From an uncultured Prevotellaceae bacterium (GTDB lineage Bacteria > Bacteroidota > Bacteroidia > Bacteroidales > Bacteroidaceae): a DNA stretch of 64,000 bases. Positions 55,605 to 64,000 of the stretch are shown piece after piece. How positions within the stretch are numbered: position 1 is the stretch's first letter; every line of letters starts with the position of its first letter. The stretch covers positions 32,939 to 96,938 of the forward strand of contig CACXMM010000006.1 in NCBI GenBank assembly GCA_902768785.1. Direction: 5' to 3'. The notes below the pieces were generated by a model. That model saw nothing but the letters and a program-made list of their open reading frames with translations, was not told the origin of the DNA and ran no database searches. The position numbers and the translations under genes are program-made.

Positions 55605-57803
55605 ATGGCAAAAGGAAGAAACAAAGGTAAACGCCTCACGAAGAATAAGCTGAGCGAGATGCTGCAGACCTTATTCCAGCAGAACCCCAATGTAACATAC
55701 AGTTTGAAACAGATATTCAAGCAGCTTCACCTCGATACCCATCCCGTGAAGATGCTTGCCGTGGATATTCTGGAGGATATGGCTTGGGATGACTTCCTGA
55801 GCAAGCCTGCAGAGAACAGCTACCGTCTGAACCTGCAAGGACAGGTGACAGAGGGAACATTTATCCGCAAAGCCAACGGCAAGAACTCGTTCATCCCCGA
55901 TGGAAGCGACAAACCCATCTTCGTGGCAGAGCGTAACTCACTGTTTGCCTTGAACGGTGACCGTGTGAGAGTGACCATGATGGCACGTCGCCAGAATCAT
56001 ATCAAAGAGGCCATGGTGACAGAAATCCTGCACCGTGCTCACGATCAGGTGGTGGGACGCCTTCAGGTAGAGCGTGACTACGCCTTCCTGATTCCCGACG
56101 GGAACCTGTTCGTACACGATATCTTCATCCCCAAGAAAAAGCTGAAGGGAGGCAAGACTGATGACAAGGCTGTGGTCAAGATCACCCAGTGGCCCTCGAA
56201 GGAATCGAAGAATATCGTTGGTGAGGTAATCGATGTGTTGGGAAAGATCGGTGAGAACAATGCCGAGATGCATGCCATCCTGGCACAATACAGTCTGCCG
56301 TACAAATATCCCAAGCATGTGGAGGAGGCCGCGAACAAGATCGATGCCACCATCACTGCAGAGGAGATTGCCCGTCGCGAAGACTTCCGCGATGTCACCA
56401 CCTTCACTATCGACCCCAAGGATGCGAAGGATTTCGATGATGCTTTGTCTATCAAGTTCCTGGGTGGTGAAAGGAATCCCCTTTACGAAGTGGGTGTCCA
56501 TATCGCTGATGTGTCGCATTATGTAAAAGAAGGTAGTGTGATCGACAAGGAAGCAGAGAAGCGTGCCACCAGCGTCTATCTCGTTGACCGTACCATTCCC
56601 ATGCTGCCAGAGCGTCTCTGCAACTTCATCTGCTCCCTCCGTCCTGATGAGGAGAAGCTGTGCTACAGCGTCATCTTCACCCTTGACGGTGAGGCCAACA
56701 TCATCAACTGGCGACTGGTTCATACCGTTATCAAGAGCAATCGTCGCTTCGCCTACGAGGAAGTGCAGGAGATCTTAGAGAAGAACGGGGTGATAGACGG
56801 CACTGGCGAGCCTGCTCCCGCAAAGAAGAACTATCAAGGAGAATTGGCGAAAGAGCTGATCACCCTGGATGCACTGGCCAAACAGCTTCGGAAGAAACGT
56901 TTCAAGAACGGAGCTGTGAAGTTCGACCGTGAGGAGCTGCACTTCGACATCGACGAGAAAGGAAAGCCAACACGTGCCTACTACAAGAAGTCGAAGGATG
57001 CCAACAAACTCATTGAGGAGTTCATGCTATTGGCGAACCGACAGGTGGCAGAATCTATAGGAAAGGTAAAGAAAGGACAGAAAGCCAAGACGCTGCCCTA
57101 CCGTATCCACGACCAGCCCGATCCCACCAAGCTCGAACGTCTCCGTCAGTTTATCATCGGCTTCGGTTACAAGATGAAGACCACCGGCTCTAAGGAAGAG
57201 ATTGCCAAGAGCCTAAACAAACTGATGGATGATGTGAACGGCAAGCGTGAGCAGAACGTGATCGAGAGCGTGGCACTCCGCGCGATGATGAAAGCCAAAT
57301 ACAGTGTGTTCAATATCGGACACTACGGACTGGCCTTCGACTACTACACCCACTTCACCTCACCTATCCGCCGCTATCCCGATACCATGGTGCACCGTCT
57401 GCTCACCCGTTATCAGGACGGAGGACGCAGCGCGAACAGAGATCATTACGAGGAACTGTGTGAGCACAGCAGTGACATGGAGCAGATTGCACAGAATGCG
57501 GAACGTGACAGTATTAAATATAAGATGGTGGAGTTTATGGCCGATTTCATCGGTGATGAGTTCGATGCCCATATCAGCGGAATCACCAGCTACGGCATCT
57601 ATGCCGAGATCGATGAGAACCACTGCGAGGGTATGATTCCGATGCATGACCTCGATGATGACTACTACGATTTCGATGAGCGCAACTACCAGCTGGTGGG
57701 CCGCCGCCGTCACAACAAATACATGTTAGGCGACCCCATCCGTATCAAGGTAGCCAAAGCGAATATCGAGAAACGACAACTTGATTTTACTATCGCAGAC
57801 TGA
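55605..57803 (+). CDS. rnr: Ribonuclease R
   Basis: A 732-aa 3'-5' exoribonuclease that degrades structured RNA. Domains in order: N-terminal helix-turn-helix (MLQTLFQQNPNVTYSLKQIF), cold-shock domains (~80-240), the RNB catalytic domain with TIDPKDAKDFDDALS (the four Asp near residue 269) and HYGLAFDYYTHFTSPIRRYPD, and a C-terminal S1 domain (FDAHISGITSYGIYAEI, ~650). It is slightly shorter than E. coli RNase R, as it lacks a long basic tail. It is monocistronic. Confidence 0.93.
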   Translation: MAKGRNKGKRLTKNKLSEMLQTLFQQNPNVTYSLKQIFKQLHLDTHPVKMLAVDILEDMAWDDFLSKPAENSYRLNLQGQVTEGTFIRKANGKNSFIPDGSDKPIFVAERNSLFALNGDRVRVTMMARRQNHIKEAMVTEILHRAHDQVVGRLQVERDYAFLIPDGNLFVHDIFIPKKKLKGGKTDDKAVVKITQWPSKESKNIVGEVIDVLGKIGENNAEMHAILAQYSLPYKYPKHVEEAANKIDATITAEEIARREDFRDVTTFTIDPKDAKDFDDALSIKFLGGERNPLYEVGVHIADVSHYVKEGSVIDKEAEKRATSVYLVDRTIPMLPERLCNFICSLRPDEEKLCYSVIFTLDGEANIINWRLVHTVIKSNRRFAYEEVQEILEKNGVIDGTGEPAPAKKNYQGELAKELITLDALAKQLRKKRFKNGAVKFDREELHFDIDEKGKPTRAYYKKSKDANKLIEEFMLLANRQVAESIGKVKKGQKAKTLPYRIHDQPDPTKLERLRQFIIGFGYKMKTTGSKEEIAKSLNKLMDDVNGKREQNVIESVALRAMMKAKYSVFNIGHYGLAFDYYTHFTSPIRRYPDTMVHRLLTRYQDGGRSANRDHYEELCEHSSDMEQIAQNAERDSIKYKMVEFMADFIGDEFDAHISGITSYGIYAEIDENHCEGMIPMHDLDDDYYDFDERNYQLVGRRRHNKYMLGDPIRIKVAKANIEKRQLDFTIAD

Positions 57804-57819
57804 GAGTGTAGATTGTTTC

Positions 57820-57936
57820 GAGGAGTGAGGAGTGTGAAGTGTGAAGTGAGAATAGTACTGAGATACAGTATTCATATACAAAGTCACCTGTTCCTGAAAT
57901 CATATCTCACTCCACACTCCACATTCCTCACTCCAC
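57820..57936. repeat. GAGTG-flanked palindromic element, copy 1
   Basis: The left arm is built of GAGGAGTGAGGAGTG-like tandem units, the right arm of CTCACTCCACACTCC-like units, and the core begins GAGAATAGTACTGAGATACA. The same core and arms occur at 59528-59690. It lies between the convergent rnr and cysS genes and could serve as a bidirectional terminator. Confidence 0.8.
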
Positions 57937-57942
57937 AAAAAT

Positions 57943-59433
57943 TTACTTATTTAACTTCCATGTGACCCCGTCCTTGGTATCTTTCACCTCAAAGCCGGCG
58001 GCAGCGAGGGCATCGCGGATTTGGTCGCTGGTAGCCCAGTCTTTGGCTGCTTTGGCCTTGGCACGTAAGTCGAGTACCATATCCACCACCTTTCCGTAGG
58101 CTTCCTCACGGGCATCGTTGTTGCTACCCTTGTCGTTGCGGAGACCTAAGAGGTCGATGGCGAAAAGGTGCATGGTGTCGGAGAGTTCTTTCAGGCACTC
58201 GTCACAGATCTGTGCCTTATGGTCTAATAAGGTGTTCACCACGCGGCATGCCTCGAAGAGATGACTGATGACGATTTGTGTGAGGAAGTCATCGTTCATC
58301 GCATCATAGCATTTCTGGCGGAGTTCCTTGACGAACTTCTCCGTGGCAGGATCACACTTGTCAGATACTGGCACACGCTCCAAGTCGTTGATGCCGTTCA
58401 TCAAACGCTCCAGTCCTTTCTCACTGGCCTTCAGAGCCTCATCAGAGAAGTCCACCGTGCTACGGTAATGGGCAGAGAGGATGAAGAAACGGATGGTCAT
58501 GGGCGAATAAGCCTGACTCAGCAGATCATGGTTACCTGTGAAGAATTGCTCCAAGGTGATGAAGTTACCCAATGACTTACCCATCTTCTGTCCGTTGATG
58601 GTAATCATGTTATTGTGCATCCAGTATTTCACCATGTCGTCGCCCTGTGATGCCGTGGCCTGCGCAATCTCGCATTCATGATGCGGGAAGATCAGATCCA
58701 TGCCGCCCCCATGGATATCGAAATGACTACCTAAGTATTTCCGTCCCATGGCCGTACACTCACAGTGCCATCCTGGGAAGCCGTCACTCCAAGGTGAGGG
58801 CCACCGCATGATATGCTCGGGTGAAGCTTTCTTCCACAAGGCAAAGTCAGCCTGATTATGCTTCTCACCCACTCCATCGAGGGCACGACTCTCGTTGATG
58901 ACATTCTCCAAGGTACGTCCTGAGAGCTTACCGTAATGGTATTTCTTGTTATAGGCTTCAATATCAAAATAGATACTGCCGTTACTCTCATAGGCAAAAC
59001 CGTTGTCAAGAATCTCCTGCACCAGCTGCTGCTGTTCGATAATATGTCCTGTAGCATGTGGCTCGATGCTTGGCGGCAGCACATTGAGTGCCTCCATGGC
59101 CTGATGGTAGCGGTTGGTGTAATACTGTGCGATCTCCATCGGCTCCAGCTGCTCCAGTCGTGCCTTCTTGGCAATCTTGTCCTCACCCTCATCGGCATCA
59201 TGCTCCAGATGCCCTACATCCGTGATATTCCGCACATAGCGCACCTTGTAACCCAGATGCTTCAGGTAACGGAAGAGGATGTCGAAGGTGATGGCAGGAC
59301 GGGCATGTCCCAAATGGGGATCACCATAGACAGTAGGGCCACAAACATAGAGTCCTACGTTGGGTGCATGCAACGGTTCGAAACGTTCCTTCTGACGATG
59401 AAGGGTATTGTAAATCAACAGTGTCTGTTCCAT
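57943..59433 (-). CDS. cysS: Cysteinyl-tRNA synthetase
   Basis: A 496-aa class I synthetase that charges tRNA-Cys. It has the zinc/ATP region [19 protein letters not shown] (HIGH-type motif), the zinc ligands [10 protein letters not shown] and HHECEIAQ, and the KMSKS-type loop as QKMGKSLGN near residue 281. The C-terminal anticodon-binding helical domain is present. Length is normal. Confidence 0.95.
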   Translation of the reverse strand: MEQTLLIYNTLHRQKERFEPLHAPNVGLYVCGPTVYGDPHLGHARPAITFDILFRYLKHLGYKVRYVRNITDVGHLEHDADEGEDKIAKKARLEQLEPMEIAQYYTNRYHQAMEALNVLPPSIEPHATGHIIEQQQLVQEILDNGFAYESNGSIYFDIEAYNKKYHYGKLSGRTLENVINESRALDGVGEKHNQADFALWKKASPEHIMRWPSPWSDGFPGWHCECTAMGRKYLGSHFDIHGGGMDLIFPHHECEIAQATASQGDDMVKYWMHNNMITINGQKMGKSLGNFITLEQFFTGNHDLLSQAYSPMTIRFFILSAHYRSTVDFSDEALKASEKGLERLMNGINDLERVPVSDKCDPATEKFVKELRQKCYDAMNDDFLTQIVISHLFEACRVVNTLLDHKAQICDECLKELSDTMHLFAIDLLGLRNDKGSNNDAREEAYGKVVDMVLDLRAKAKAAKDWATSDQIRDALAAAGFEVKDTKDGVTWKLNK

Positions 59434-59527
59434 ATTCCTTTACATTTTGGGTGCAAAGGTACAAATAAACGAGAGAAAAACCAAAATTAATTCTGTTTTT
59501 CGTGGAACGATTTCGAGGAACGATTTC

Positions 59528-59690
59528 GAGGAGTGTGGAGTGTGGAGCATTTTCGAGGAGTGTGGAGTGAGGAGTGTGGAGTGAGAATAGAACTGAGATA
59601 CAGTAATCATATACAAAACCACTTGTACTTGAAACATATCTCACTCCACACTCCTCACTCCACACTCCTCGAAAAGACTCCACACTCCAC
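59528..59690. repeat. GAGTG-flanked palindromic element, copy 2
   Basis: The core GAGAATAGAACTGAGATACA and what follows match copy 1 with few changes. The arms are longer, with extra GAGGAGTGTGGAGTG units and a TTTCGAGGA repeat on the left. It lies between the 59697 gene's stop and the cysS start, in the 263-bp gap, which otherwise shows no gene. Confidence 0.8.
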
Positions 59691-59696
59691 AAAATA

Positions 59697-60575
59697 TTAC
59701 AAGCAAAGACCAAAGGTGAGTGAGCGGAACTTCACGCCATCTTTCAATACATCATTCGGACTGTATTTCAAGTACAAGTCAATCTCAGGTGTCTCAAAAA
59801 CGCCCATGATATCGAAGGTAACCTTCCGCTGGTTGATATGCTTATCCACATCCTTGTATTTTCCACCATCGATACTATAGCGTGTCTTTATACTGGCATA
59901 GGTGTTGAAATTGATGACGGGTCCCAATGAGAATCCCCAGTGTTTGTTACTGTAGGAGTAGAGAAGTGCACCTGATAAGCTGAATACCTTGACACGAGAG
60001 AACTTTGGTTTGGCTCCTTCTGGATAGGATGCTAATTCCACGTTTCCACTCTCGTTCTTCACAAAACGTGTATCACCCGTCATCCGATAGTTTCGCCAAT
60101 TGAAGAAAGTCTGGAGTGCGACTGCATTCCTATGCTTTTTATCGAAAAAGAACGAAGCCTCGATGAATGGTATGGCAAACTCCCAAGAACGGAACGTACT
60201 AAAGTCTGTGCCAGAATCAGTATGAGTGGGCGCAGTGAAACCAATCATGAGGGGTCCGCCTAAAATCACCTCTCCTCCACATTTCTGCTCTTGACTGCCT
60301 GTCATGCTAACAGAAGGAATGATGTCCTTCAGGGCCCAGCTGTCCTTGTTGATCTCCTCTTTACTCACATAGTTGCTGTCCACCAATTGGATCGTGCTGA
60401 TATACTCGTAGCTATCATCATTCTCCCTACCTTTCACAATGACCTTTTGGATAGAATCACCTGTGATGATGGTTACCTTTTTCGGTTTGTTAATCACTAC
60501 GGTATTGGTGTTCGACTGGGCATAAGCTGATGTTTGCAGGATTGCTGCTGCCATCAAAAGAATAAACTTTTCCAT
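59697..60575 (-). CDS. Secreted, probable outer-membrane beta-barrel protein of an ECF sigma operon
   Basis: A 292-aa protein with a signal peptide (FILLMAAAILQTSAYAQ), an N-terminal periplasmic stretch (VVINKPKKVTIITGDSIQK) and a C-terminal half of alternating aromatic strands (FAIPFIEASFFFD, HWGFSLGPVINFNTYAS, DLYLKYSPND) ending in LTFGLCL, typical of small outer-membrane barrels. I do not recognise the family. It is the last gene of the run sigma factor, membrane protein, secreted protein, barrel, so it may be a target or sensor of that system. Confidence 0.6.
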   Translation of the reverse strand: MEKFILLMAAAILQTSAYAQSNTNTVVINKPKKVTIITGDSIQKVIVKGRENDDSYEYISTIQLVDSNYVSKEEINKDSWALKDIIPSVSMTGSQEQKCGGEVILGGPLMIGFTAPTHTDSGTDFSTFRSWEFAIPFIEASFFFDKKHRNAVALQTFFNWRNYRMTGDTRFVKNESGNVELASYPEGAKPKFSRVKVFSLSGALLYSYSNKHWGFSLGPVINFNTYASIKTRYSIDGGKYKDVDKHINQRKVTFDIMGVFETPEIDLYLKYSPNDVLKDGVKFRSLTFGLCL

Positions 60576-60599
60576 ATGAATGATTGTTTCGTTATTACT

Positions 60600-61046
60600 T
60601 TATTTGAGTATTTCTTTCATTTTCTCCAACGACGAGAGGGTGCCTTCCATATAGATCACCACCATTTCGCTTTTCTTCGAGTTCTTCTTGTTCACCTTCG
60701 CACAAAGGTAGCGGTTCTGTTTCCCTTGTGAATCCAAGCGAACCATAAGGGATTCGGTGGTGTTCGTACTCATCGTACTCTTCTCCTGCATACTGCCTAT
60801 GGCTGGATTACCCAGGTCTACGAGTGCCATGATAGCTCGTGTTTCTGTGGGAGAGGCGTTGAACCGCAAGCTATGGAAGTATGATAATTGGTACTTGGCT
60901 ATCATCTTTCCGCGTACCTTCGTCTCCATCATCCGTTCCTGTGGAATAATCTGTCCTTGGAACAGTTTGTCGATCGGCAGTCCTTGCTGGGCATGAAGCA
61001 GCAGCACGGCATGCAGCATCATCAGGATTATACAGATTCTTTTCAT
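60600..61046 (-). CDS. Secreted hypothetical protein (possibly DUF6108)
   Basis: A 148-aa protein with a signal peptide (ICIILMMLHAVLLLHAQ). The start GLPIDKLFQGQIIPQERMME and the later MVVIYMEGTLSSLEKMKEIL recall DUF6108 proteins, which sit next to ECF sigma genes in Bacteroidales, but I am not certain of the family. It lies 14 bp after the anti-sigma-like gene. Function unknown. Confidence 0.6.
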   Translation of the reverse strand: MKRICIILMMLHAVLLLHAQQGLPIDKLFQGQIIPQERMMETKVRGKMIAKYQLSYFHSLRFNASPTETRAIMALVDLGNPAIGSMQEKSTMSTNTTESLMVRLDSQGKQNRYLCAKVNKKNSKKSEMVVIYMEGTLSSLEKMKEILK

Positions 61047-61060
61047 AACCTATCTTCGTT

Positions 61061-61483
61061 TTAATTGAACATCTCGTTTAACTGATTCTCTATGTCAGTC
61101 TGACCTTCGGTCATGGTTCCTATGCTGTATTCCAGCTCCTGCATGATCATGTCGCGGTCGGTGATTCTCTCACCATAGACATATGCCACGCACTCGTTCT
61201 GCTGTTGCTGCCAGAGGAAGCTGCCGCCAAGGAGGAAGAGCACGAGAACCGATGCGGCAATCATCACCCACGTACGCCAGTCACCCTTCTTTTTCTTTGA
61301 AGTGATGGATGGAGTTTCCAACTGTATCTCCTCCAAGCCAACGAACAGCGGTCGTAATGACAGCAGGTCGTCAGGGACTTCCCCACTGCGGTAGAACGCA
61401 TACAGCTCGCGCTCTTCTTCCAGTGTCGTCTCTCCTTCTAGGAAACGATCGGTCAATGTCCGTATTCTCAATACATTACTCAT
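61061..61483 (-). CDS. Single-pass membrane protein, probable anti-sigma factor
   Basis: A 140-aa protein: a cytoplasmic helical N-terminus (RIRTLTDRFLEGETTLEEERELYAF, the zinc-free anti-sigma-like opening seen in Bacteroidota), a membrane helix (WVMIAASVLVLFLLGGSFLW) and a short periplasmic acidic tail. It lies 30 bp after the sigma gene, the classic place for its antagonist. Binding is inferred from position and topology. Confidence 0.65.
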   Translation of the reverse strand: MSNVLRIRTLTDRFLEGETTLEEERELYAFYRSGEVPDDLLSLRPLFVGLEEIQLETPSITSKKKKGDWRTWVMIAASVLVLFLLGGSFLWQQQQNECVAYVYGERITDRDMIMQELEYSIGTMTEGQTDIENQLNEMFN

Positions 61484-61513
61484 ATCTCTATCTCCTTATT
61501 ACTAATCCTCAAA

Positions 61514-61990
61514 CTACTCATCTTCTAATTTTCTGAACTTCTCCGCCAAAGTCTTACGTGCTCTGCTCAAGGCTTTCCGCACAGCCACCTCAGTGGAACC
61601 TGTTAGTTGCGCTATTTCACTCATCTCCATCCCCTCCATATGGCGGAGTCGGATCATAGTCTGCTGCCTATCAGGCAATGTTTCCACCATGCGCATGGTG
61701 CGTTCCAATAAGTCATGATCAACATCTTCCTCGTAAACATCCATCAGCTGCTCCACTCGTACCACAGACATCTGTCGTCTTACTTTGTCGATACAGCGGT
61801 TTCGCACCAGGATTCCAGCCAGAGAATCAAAGGGAATGCGTAAGGTATCGATCATCTGCCAAAGCTGCAGCAGCACATCCTGTACGATGTCTTCCGCCTC
61901 GTCGGCATCATGGAGATACCGCTGGGCGGTTGTCACCAGATGGGATCTGATCCGCTTCACTTCCTGTTTGAATTCCTCTTGCGTCATCAT
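61514..61990 (-). CDS. ECF-type RNA polymerase sigma factor
   Basis: 158 aa from the ATG at 61990 (MMTQEEFKQEVKRIRSHLV); the frame is open upstream, but that part crosses the promoter of the divergent gene. Region 2 is DADEAEDIVQDVLLQLWQ and region 4 is LPDRQQTMIRLRHMEGMEMSEIA followed by VAVRKALSRARKTLAE. No primary-sigma promoter is visible upstream, which fits autoregulation. It heads a four-gene operon with its likely anti-sigma factor. Confidence 0.88.
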   Translation of the reverse strand: MMTQEEFKQEVKRIRSHLVTTAQRYLHDADEAEDIVQDVLLQLWQMIDTLRIPFDSLAGILVRNRCIDKVRRQMSVVRVEQLMDVYEEDVDHDLLERTMRMVETLPDRQQTMIRLRHMEGMEMSEIAQLTGSTEVAVRKALSRARKTLAEKFRKLEDE

Positions 61991-62059
61991 GACTTGTTTA
62001 CCCTTATTACGTAAGATAACGGAATTTGTGACATGATATTCAAAAAAATATATAGAAAT

Positions 62060-62090
62060 TTTGTAATCCCGCTGATTTGAAGTACCTTTG
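62060..62090 (+). promoter_or_regulatory. Promoter of the CoA-transferase gene
   Basis: TTTG (62060-62063), 19 bp, TACCTTTG (62083-62090), followed by CACC. It implies a 30-base leader and supports the ATG at 62127 over the one at 62088. Confidence 0.75.
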
Positions 62091-62126
62091 CACCAAATAA
62101 TCAATATACAACTTAAATATCAAATC

Positions 62127-63635
62127 ATGGCTTATACACGTATGACCGCTGCAGAGGCTGCAGCATTGATTAAGAATGGTGATCACATCGCCATGAGTGG
62201 CTTCACACCTGCTGGTGTGGCCAAGGCCACCACGAAGGAGTTAGCAAAAATCGCCGTTGCCGAACATGAGGCAGGAAGGGAGTTCAAAGTAGCTATCTTT
62301 ACTGGTGCCTCCACAGGACAGAGCACTGATGGCGACCTGGCGAATGCCCAGGCGATACTTTACCGTGCCCCCTACACCACCAATCCCGATTTCCGCAAGC
62401 ATGTCAACATGGGTGAGATTCCCTACAACGACCTGCATCTGAGTCACATGGCACAGGAGCTCCGCTATGGCTTCTACGGTGATGTGGACTGGGCTATCCT
62501 GGAAGTGTGCGACATCGAGGAGGTGGGTAACGACTATCATGTCTATCTCACCGCTGCAGGAGGTATCTCCCCCACAGCCGCCCGCTTAGCCAAGCATGTG
62601 ATCCTGGAGCTGAACTCTTTCCACAACCCCAACGCCAAATTCATCCACGATGTGTATGAGCCGCTGGATCCCCCTTACCGCAAGGCTATTCCCATCGAGC
62701 ATGTAGGCGACCGCATCGGTGTTCCCTATGTGTCAATTCCCAAGGAGAAAGTTGCTTGCGTCGTAGAATGTAACATCCCTGATGAGGCTCGTGCCTTCAA
62801 AGATTCAGATCCTGTTACTGATAAGATCGGTTATCTCACCGCAGAGTTCCTCGTGGAGGAGATGCACAAGGGCCGTATCCCCAAGGAGTTCCTGCCGCTG
62901 CAGAGTGGTGTGGGTTCCACAGCCAATGCCATCCTCGGTGCCTTAGGACAAGACAAGCACGTGCCCGATTTCAACATCTATACCGAAGTGCTGCAGGATT
63001 CTGTGGTGGGTATGATGCTTAGCGGACGAGTAAAGGATGCTTCTGCTTGCTCTCTGACAGTAAGCAACGAGTGTCTGATGCAGGTATATGACAACATGGA
63101 TTACTTCAAGAACCACCTCACTCTGCGCCAGAGTGAGATTTCCAACAGTCCTGAGATTATCCGCCGATTAGGTGTCATCGCCATCAATACCGCCATCGAG
63201 GCCGACCTCTACGGAAACGTGAACTCCACCCATATCAGTGGAACGAAGATGATGAACGGTATTGGCGGTTCAGGTGACTTCATCCGCAACGCTTATCTGT
63301 CAATCTTCACTTGTCCGTCAGTGGCTAAGGGCGGTGTGATCAGTTCCATCGTTCCGTTCGTTTCCCATCAGGACAGCTCAGAGCACGATGTGAACATCAT
63401 CGTCACCGAGCAGGGTGTGGCCGACCTTCGTGGAAAGGGCCCCATCCAGCGTGCAGAGACCATCATCGAGAACTGTGCACATCCTGACTACAAGCAGCTG
63501 TTGTGGGATTACCTGAAGATTGCGAAGATGGGACAGACACGTCATAACCTGCCTGCTGCCTTCGCCATGCACGATACTTTGGCTCGTAAGGGCGACATGA
63601 AGCTGACGAACTTCGCAGAGTATGTGAAGGAATAA
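62127..63635 (+). CDS. Acetyl-CoA hydrolase/transferase family (succinate/acetate CoA-transferase type)
   Basis: A 502-aa class I CoA-transferase. It has GDHIAMSGFTPAG near the N-terminus, QSGVGSTANAILGAL (CoA loop) and FNIYTEVLQDSVVGMM with the expected catalytic Glu, and VTEQGVADLRG near the C-terminus. Such enzymes move CoA between succinate, acetate and propionate in the succinate/propionate fermentation of Bacteroidales. It is monocistronic and GC-rich in codon use, suggesting high expression. A dispersed repeat starts 10 bases after its stop. Confidence 0.88.
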   Translation: MAYTRMTAAEAAALIKNGDHIAMSGFTPAGVAKATTKELAKIAVAEHEAGREFKVAIFTGASTGQSTDGDLANAQAILYRAPYTTNPDFRKHVNMGEIPYNDLHLSHMAQELRYGFYGDVDWAILEVCDIEEVGNDYHVYLTAAGGISPTAARLAKHVILELNSFHNPNAKFIHDVYEPLDPPYRKAIPIEHVGDRIGVPYVSIPKEKVACVVECNIPDEARAFKDSDPVTDKIGYLTAEFLVEEMHKGRIPKEFLPLQSGVGSTANAILGALGQDKHVPDFNIYTEVLQDSVVGMMLSGRVKDASACSLTVSNECLMQVYDNMDYFKNHLTLRQSEISNSPEIIRRLGVIAINTAIEADLYGNVNSTHISGTKMMNGIGGSGDFIRNAYLSIFTCPSVAKGGVISSIVPFVSHQDSSEHDVNIIVTEQGVADLRGKGPIQRAETIIENCAHPDYKQLLWDYLKIAKMGQTRHNLPAAFAMHDTLARKGDMKLTNFAEYVKE

Positions 63636-63645
63636 GTCAGTCTAA

Positions 63646-64000
63646 TTGTTAAATTCTTGAATGATCTTGACGAATTAACTTCGTTTAACGCAAATAGTGC
63701 GCATTTTGGGCACCAGCCGTCCTTTCGGTCGAAAAAACGCGATTCTCGCGAGGTTTGGTAAGGTGCTGATAATGAACATATTATAAGAATTCGTCATTTT
63801 TGATTTACGAAAACGGTGTTTTTAGGCTCCAAAAACATAGGTTTTAGGGGTCAAAAACACCGTTTTTAGGTGATGAAAACACTGTTTTTGTGAAGCAAAA
63901 AGACTATATTTTCTTTCTTGGGGGGTCGCCTTCGGCGAGAAACTTGAAACGAATTTGAATAATTTGAATAATTTCTTCCACGAATGAGAATAATATTTAT
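63646..64000 (+). repeat. Dispersed repeat, copy 2 (runs off the window)
   Basis: It starts TTGTTAAATTCTTGAATGAT just after the CoA-transferase stop and follows copy 1 (30591 to 30209, minus strand) module by module: GATCTTGAC, CCGTCCTTTCGGTCGAAAAA, CTCGCGAG, GCTGATAATGA, the palindrome array and GCCTTCGGCGAGAAA. After that the last ~70 bases differ from copy 1. No gene lies in the final 365 bases. Confidence 0.85.
63809..63911. repeat. 22-bp-period palindrome array inside repeat copy 2
   Basis: Units start at 63809, 63831, 63853 and 63875 (centres GGT, ATA, ACC, ACT between AAAAC-type and GTTTT-type arms), with a degenerate unit at 63897. The period is exactly 22. It is the counterpart of 30325-30449, with changed centres and spacers. 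Confidence 0.85.

Overview
The window looks like a chromosome segment of a gut or rumen Bacteroidota, most likely a Prevotella-type genus (Prevotella/Segatella/Xylanibacter). Seen in the sequence: many genes are preceded by the Bacteroidota promoter form (TTTG, about 19-20 bp, TAnnTTTG), three secreted proteins end in the Prevotella-style short tail YNLxGxxV...KGxxxxNGKK, a hybrid two-component system (HTCS) is present, and several families typical of the phylum occur (DUF2851, WbqC, DUF3826-like). No rRNA, tRNA, transposase, integrase or CRISPR-Cas gene was found.

Layout. 1-16768: a tightly packed plus-strand run of glycan-degrading enzymes: sugar isomerase-like/DUF3826 (cut by the window edge), GH127, GH141-like beta-helix, GH78, GH138-like, GH137+GH2+malectin fusion and a LacZ-type GH2. 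As I remember the literature, this combination matches the enzymes that dismantle side chains A and B of rhamnogalacturonan II (RG-II) in Bacteroides thetaiotaomicron. No SusC/SusD pair lies in the window. 16949-19457: a secreted Gly-rich protein, an ECF sigma factor and a 45-aa ORF. 19834-22887: a large beta-helix plus C-terminal-domain protein. 23081-26356: wbqC, a degenerate signal peptidase paralogue, lepB, dapB. 26468-29423: a putative small RNA and a BspA-like protein with a small acidic partner peptide. 29424-30609: a 1.2-kb gene-free, repeat-packed region. 30610-34518: HTCS, possibly the regulator of the pectin genes. 34661-39804: housekeeping (DUF2851, thioesterase, dprA, dus, terC). 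39860-48786: envelope biogenesis (glycerophosphotransferase-like, PLP aminotransferase, LicC-like cytidylyltransferase, GT10, LpxL-like acyltransferase, LTA-synthase-like, MsbA-like ABC exporter). 49157-55489: miaB, a second surface-protein/peptide pair, PAP2 and an epimerase. 55605-63635: rnr, cysS, an ECF sigma/anti-sigma-like operon and a CoA-transferase.

The most unusual signal is non-coding. Several intergenic regions hold short arrays with an exact or nearly exact 22-bp period. In the clearest ones each unit is a 15-bp palindrome (6-bp arm, 3-bp centre, 6-bp arm) followed by a 7-bp variable spacer, with a half-degenerate unit at each end. The palindrome sequence differs completely between arrays while the geometry stays fixed. 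Two of the arrays sit inside inverted copies of a dispersed repeat of at least 350 bp, each starting 10-20 bases after a stop codon. Other repeat families (a GAGTG-flanked palindromic element, long inverted repeats, a duplicated promoter) are also present, and two of them seem to have left in-frame insertions in miaB and dus.

All family names are from reading the translated sequences. No database search was run.
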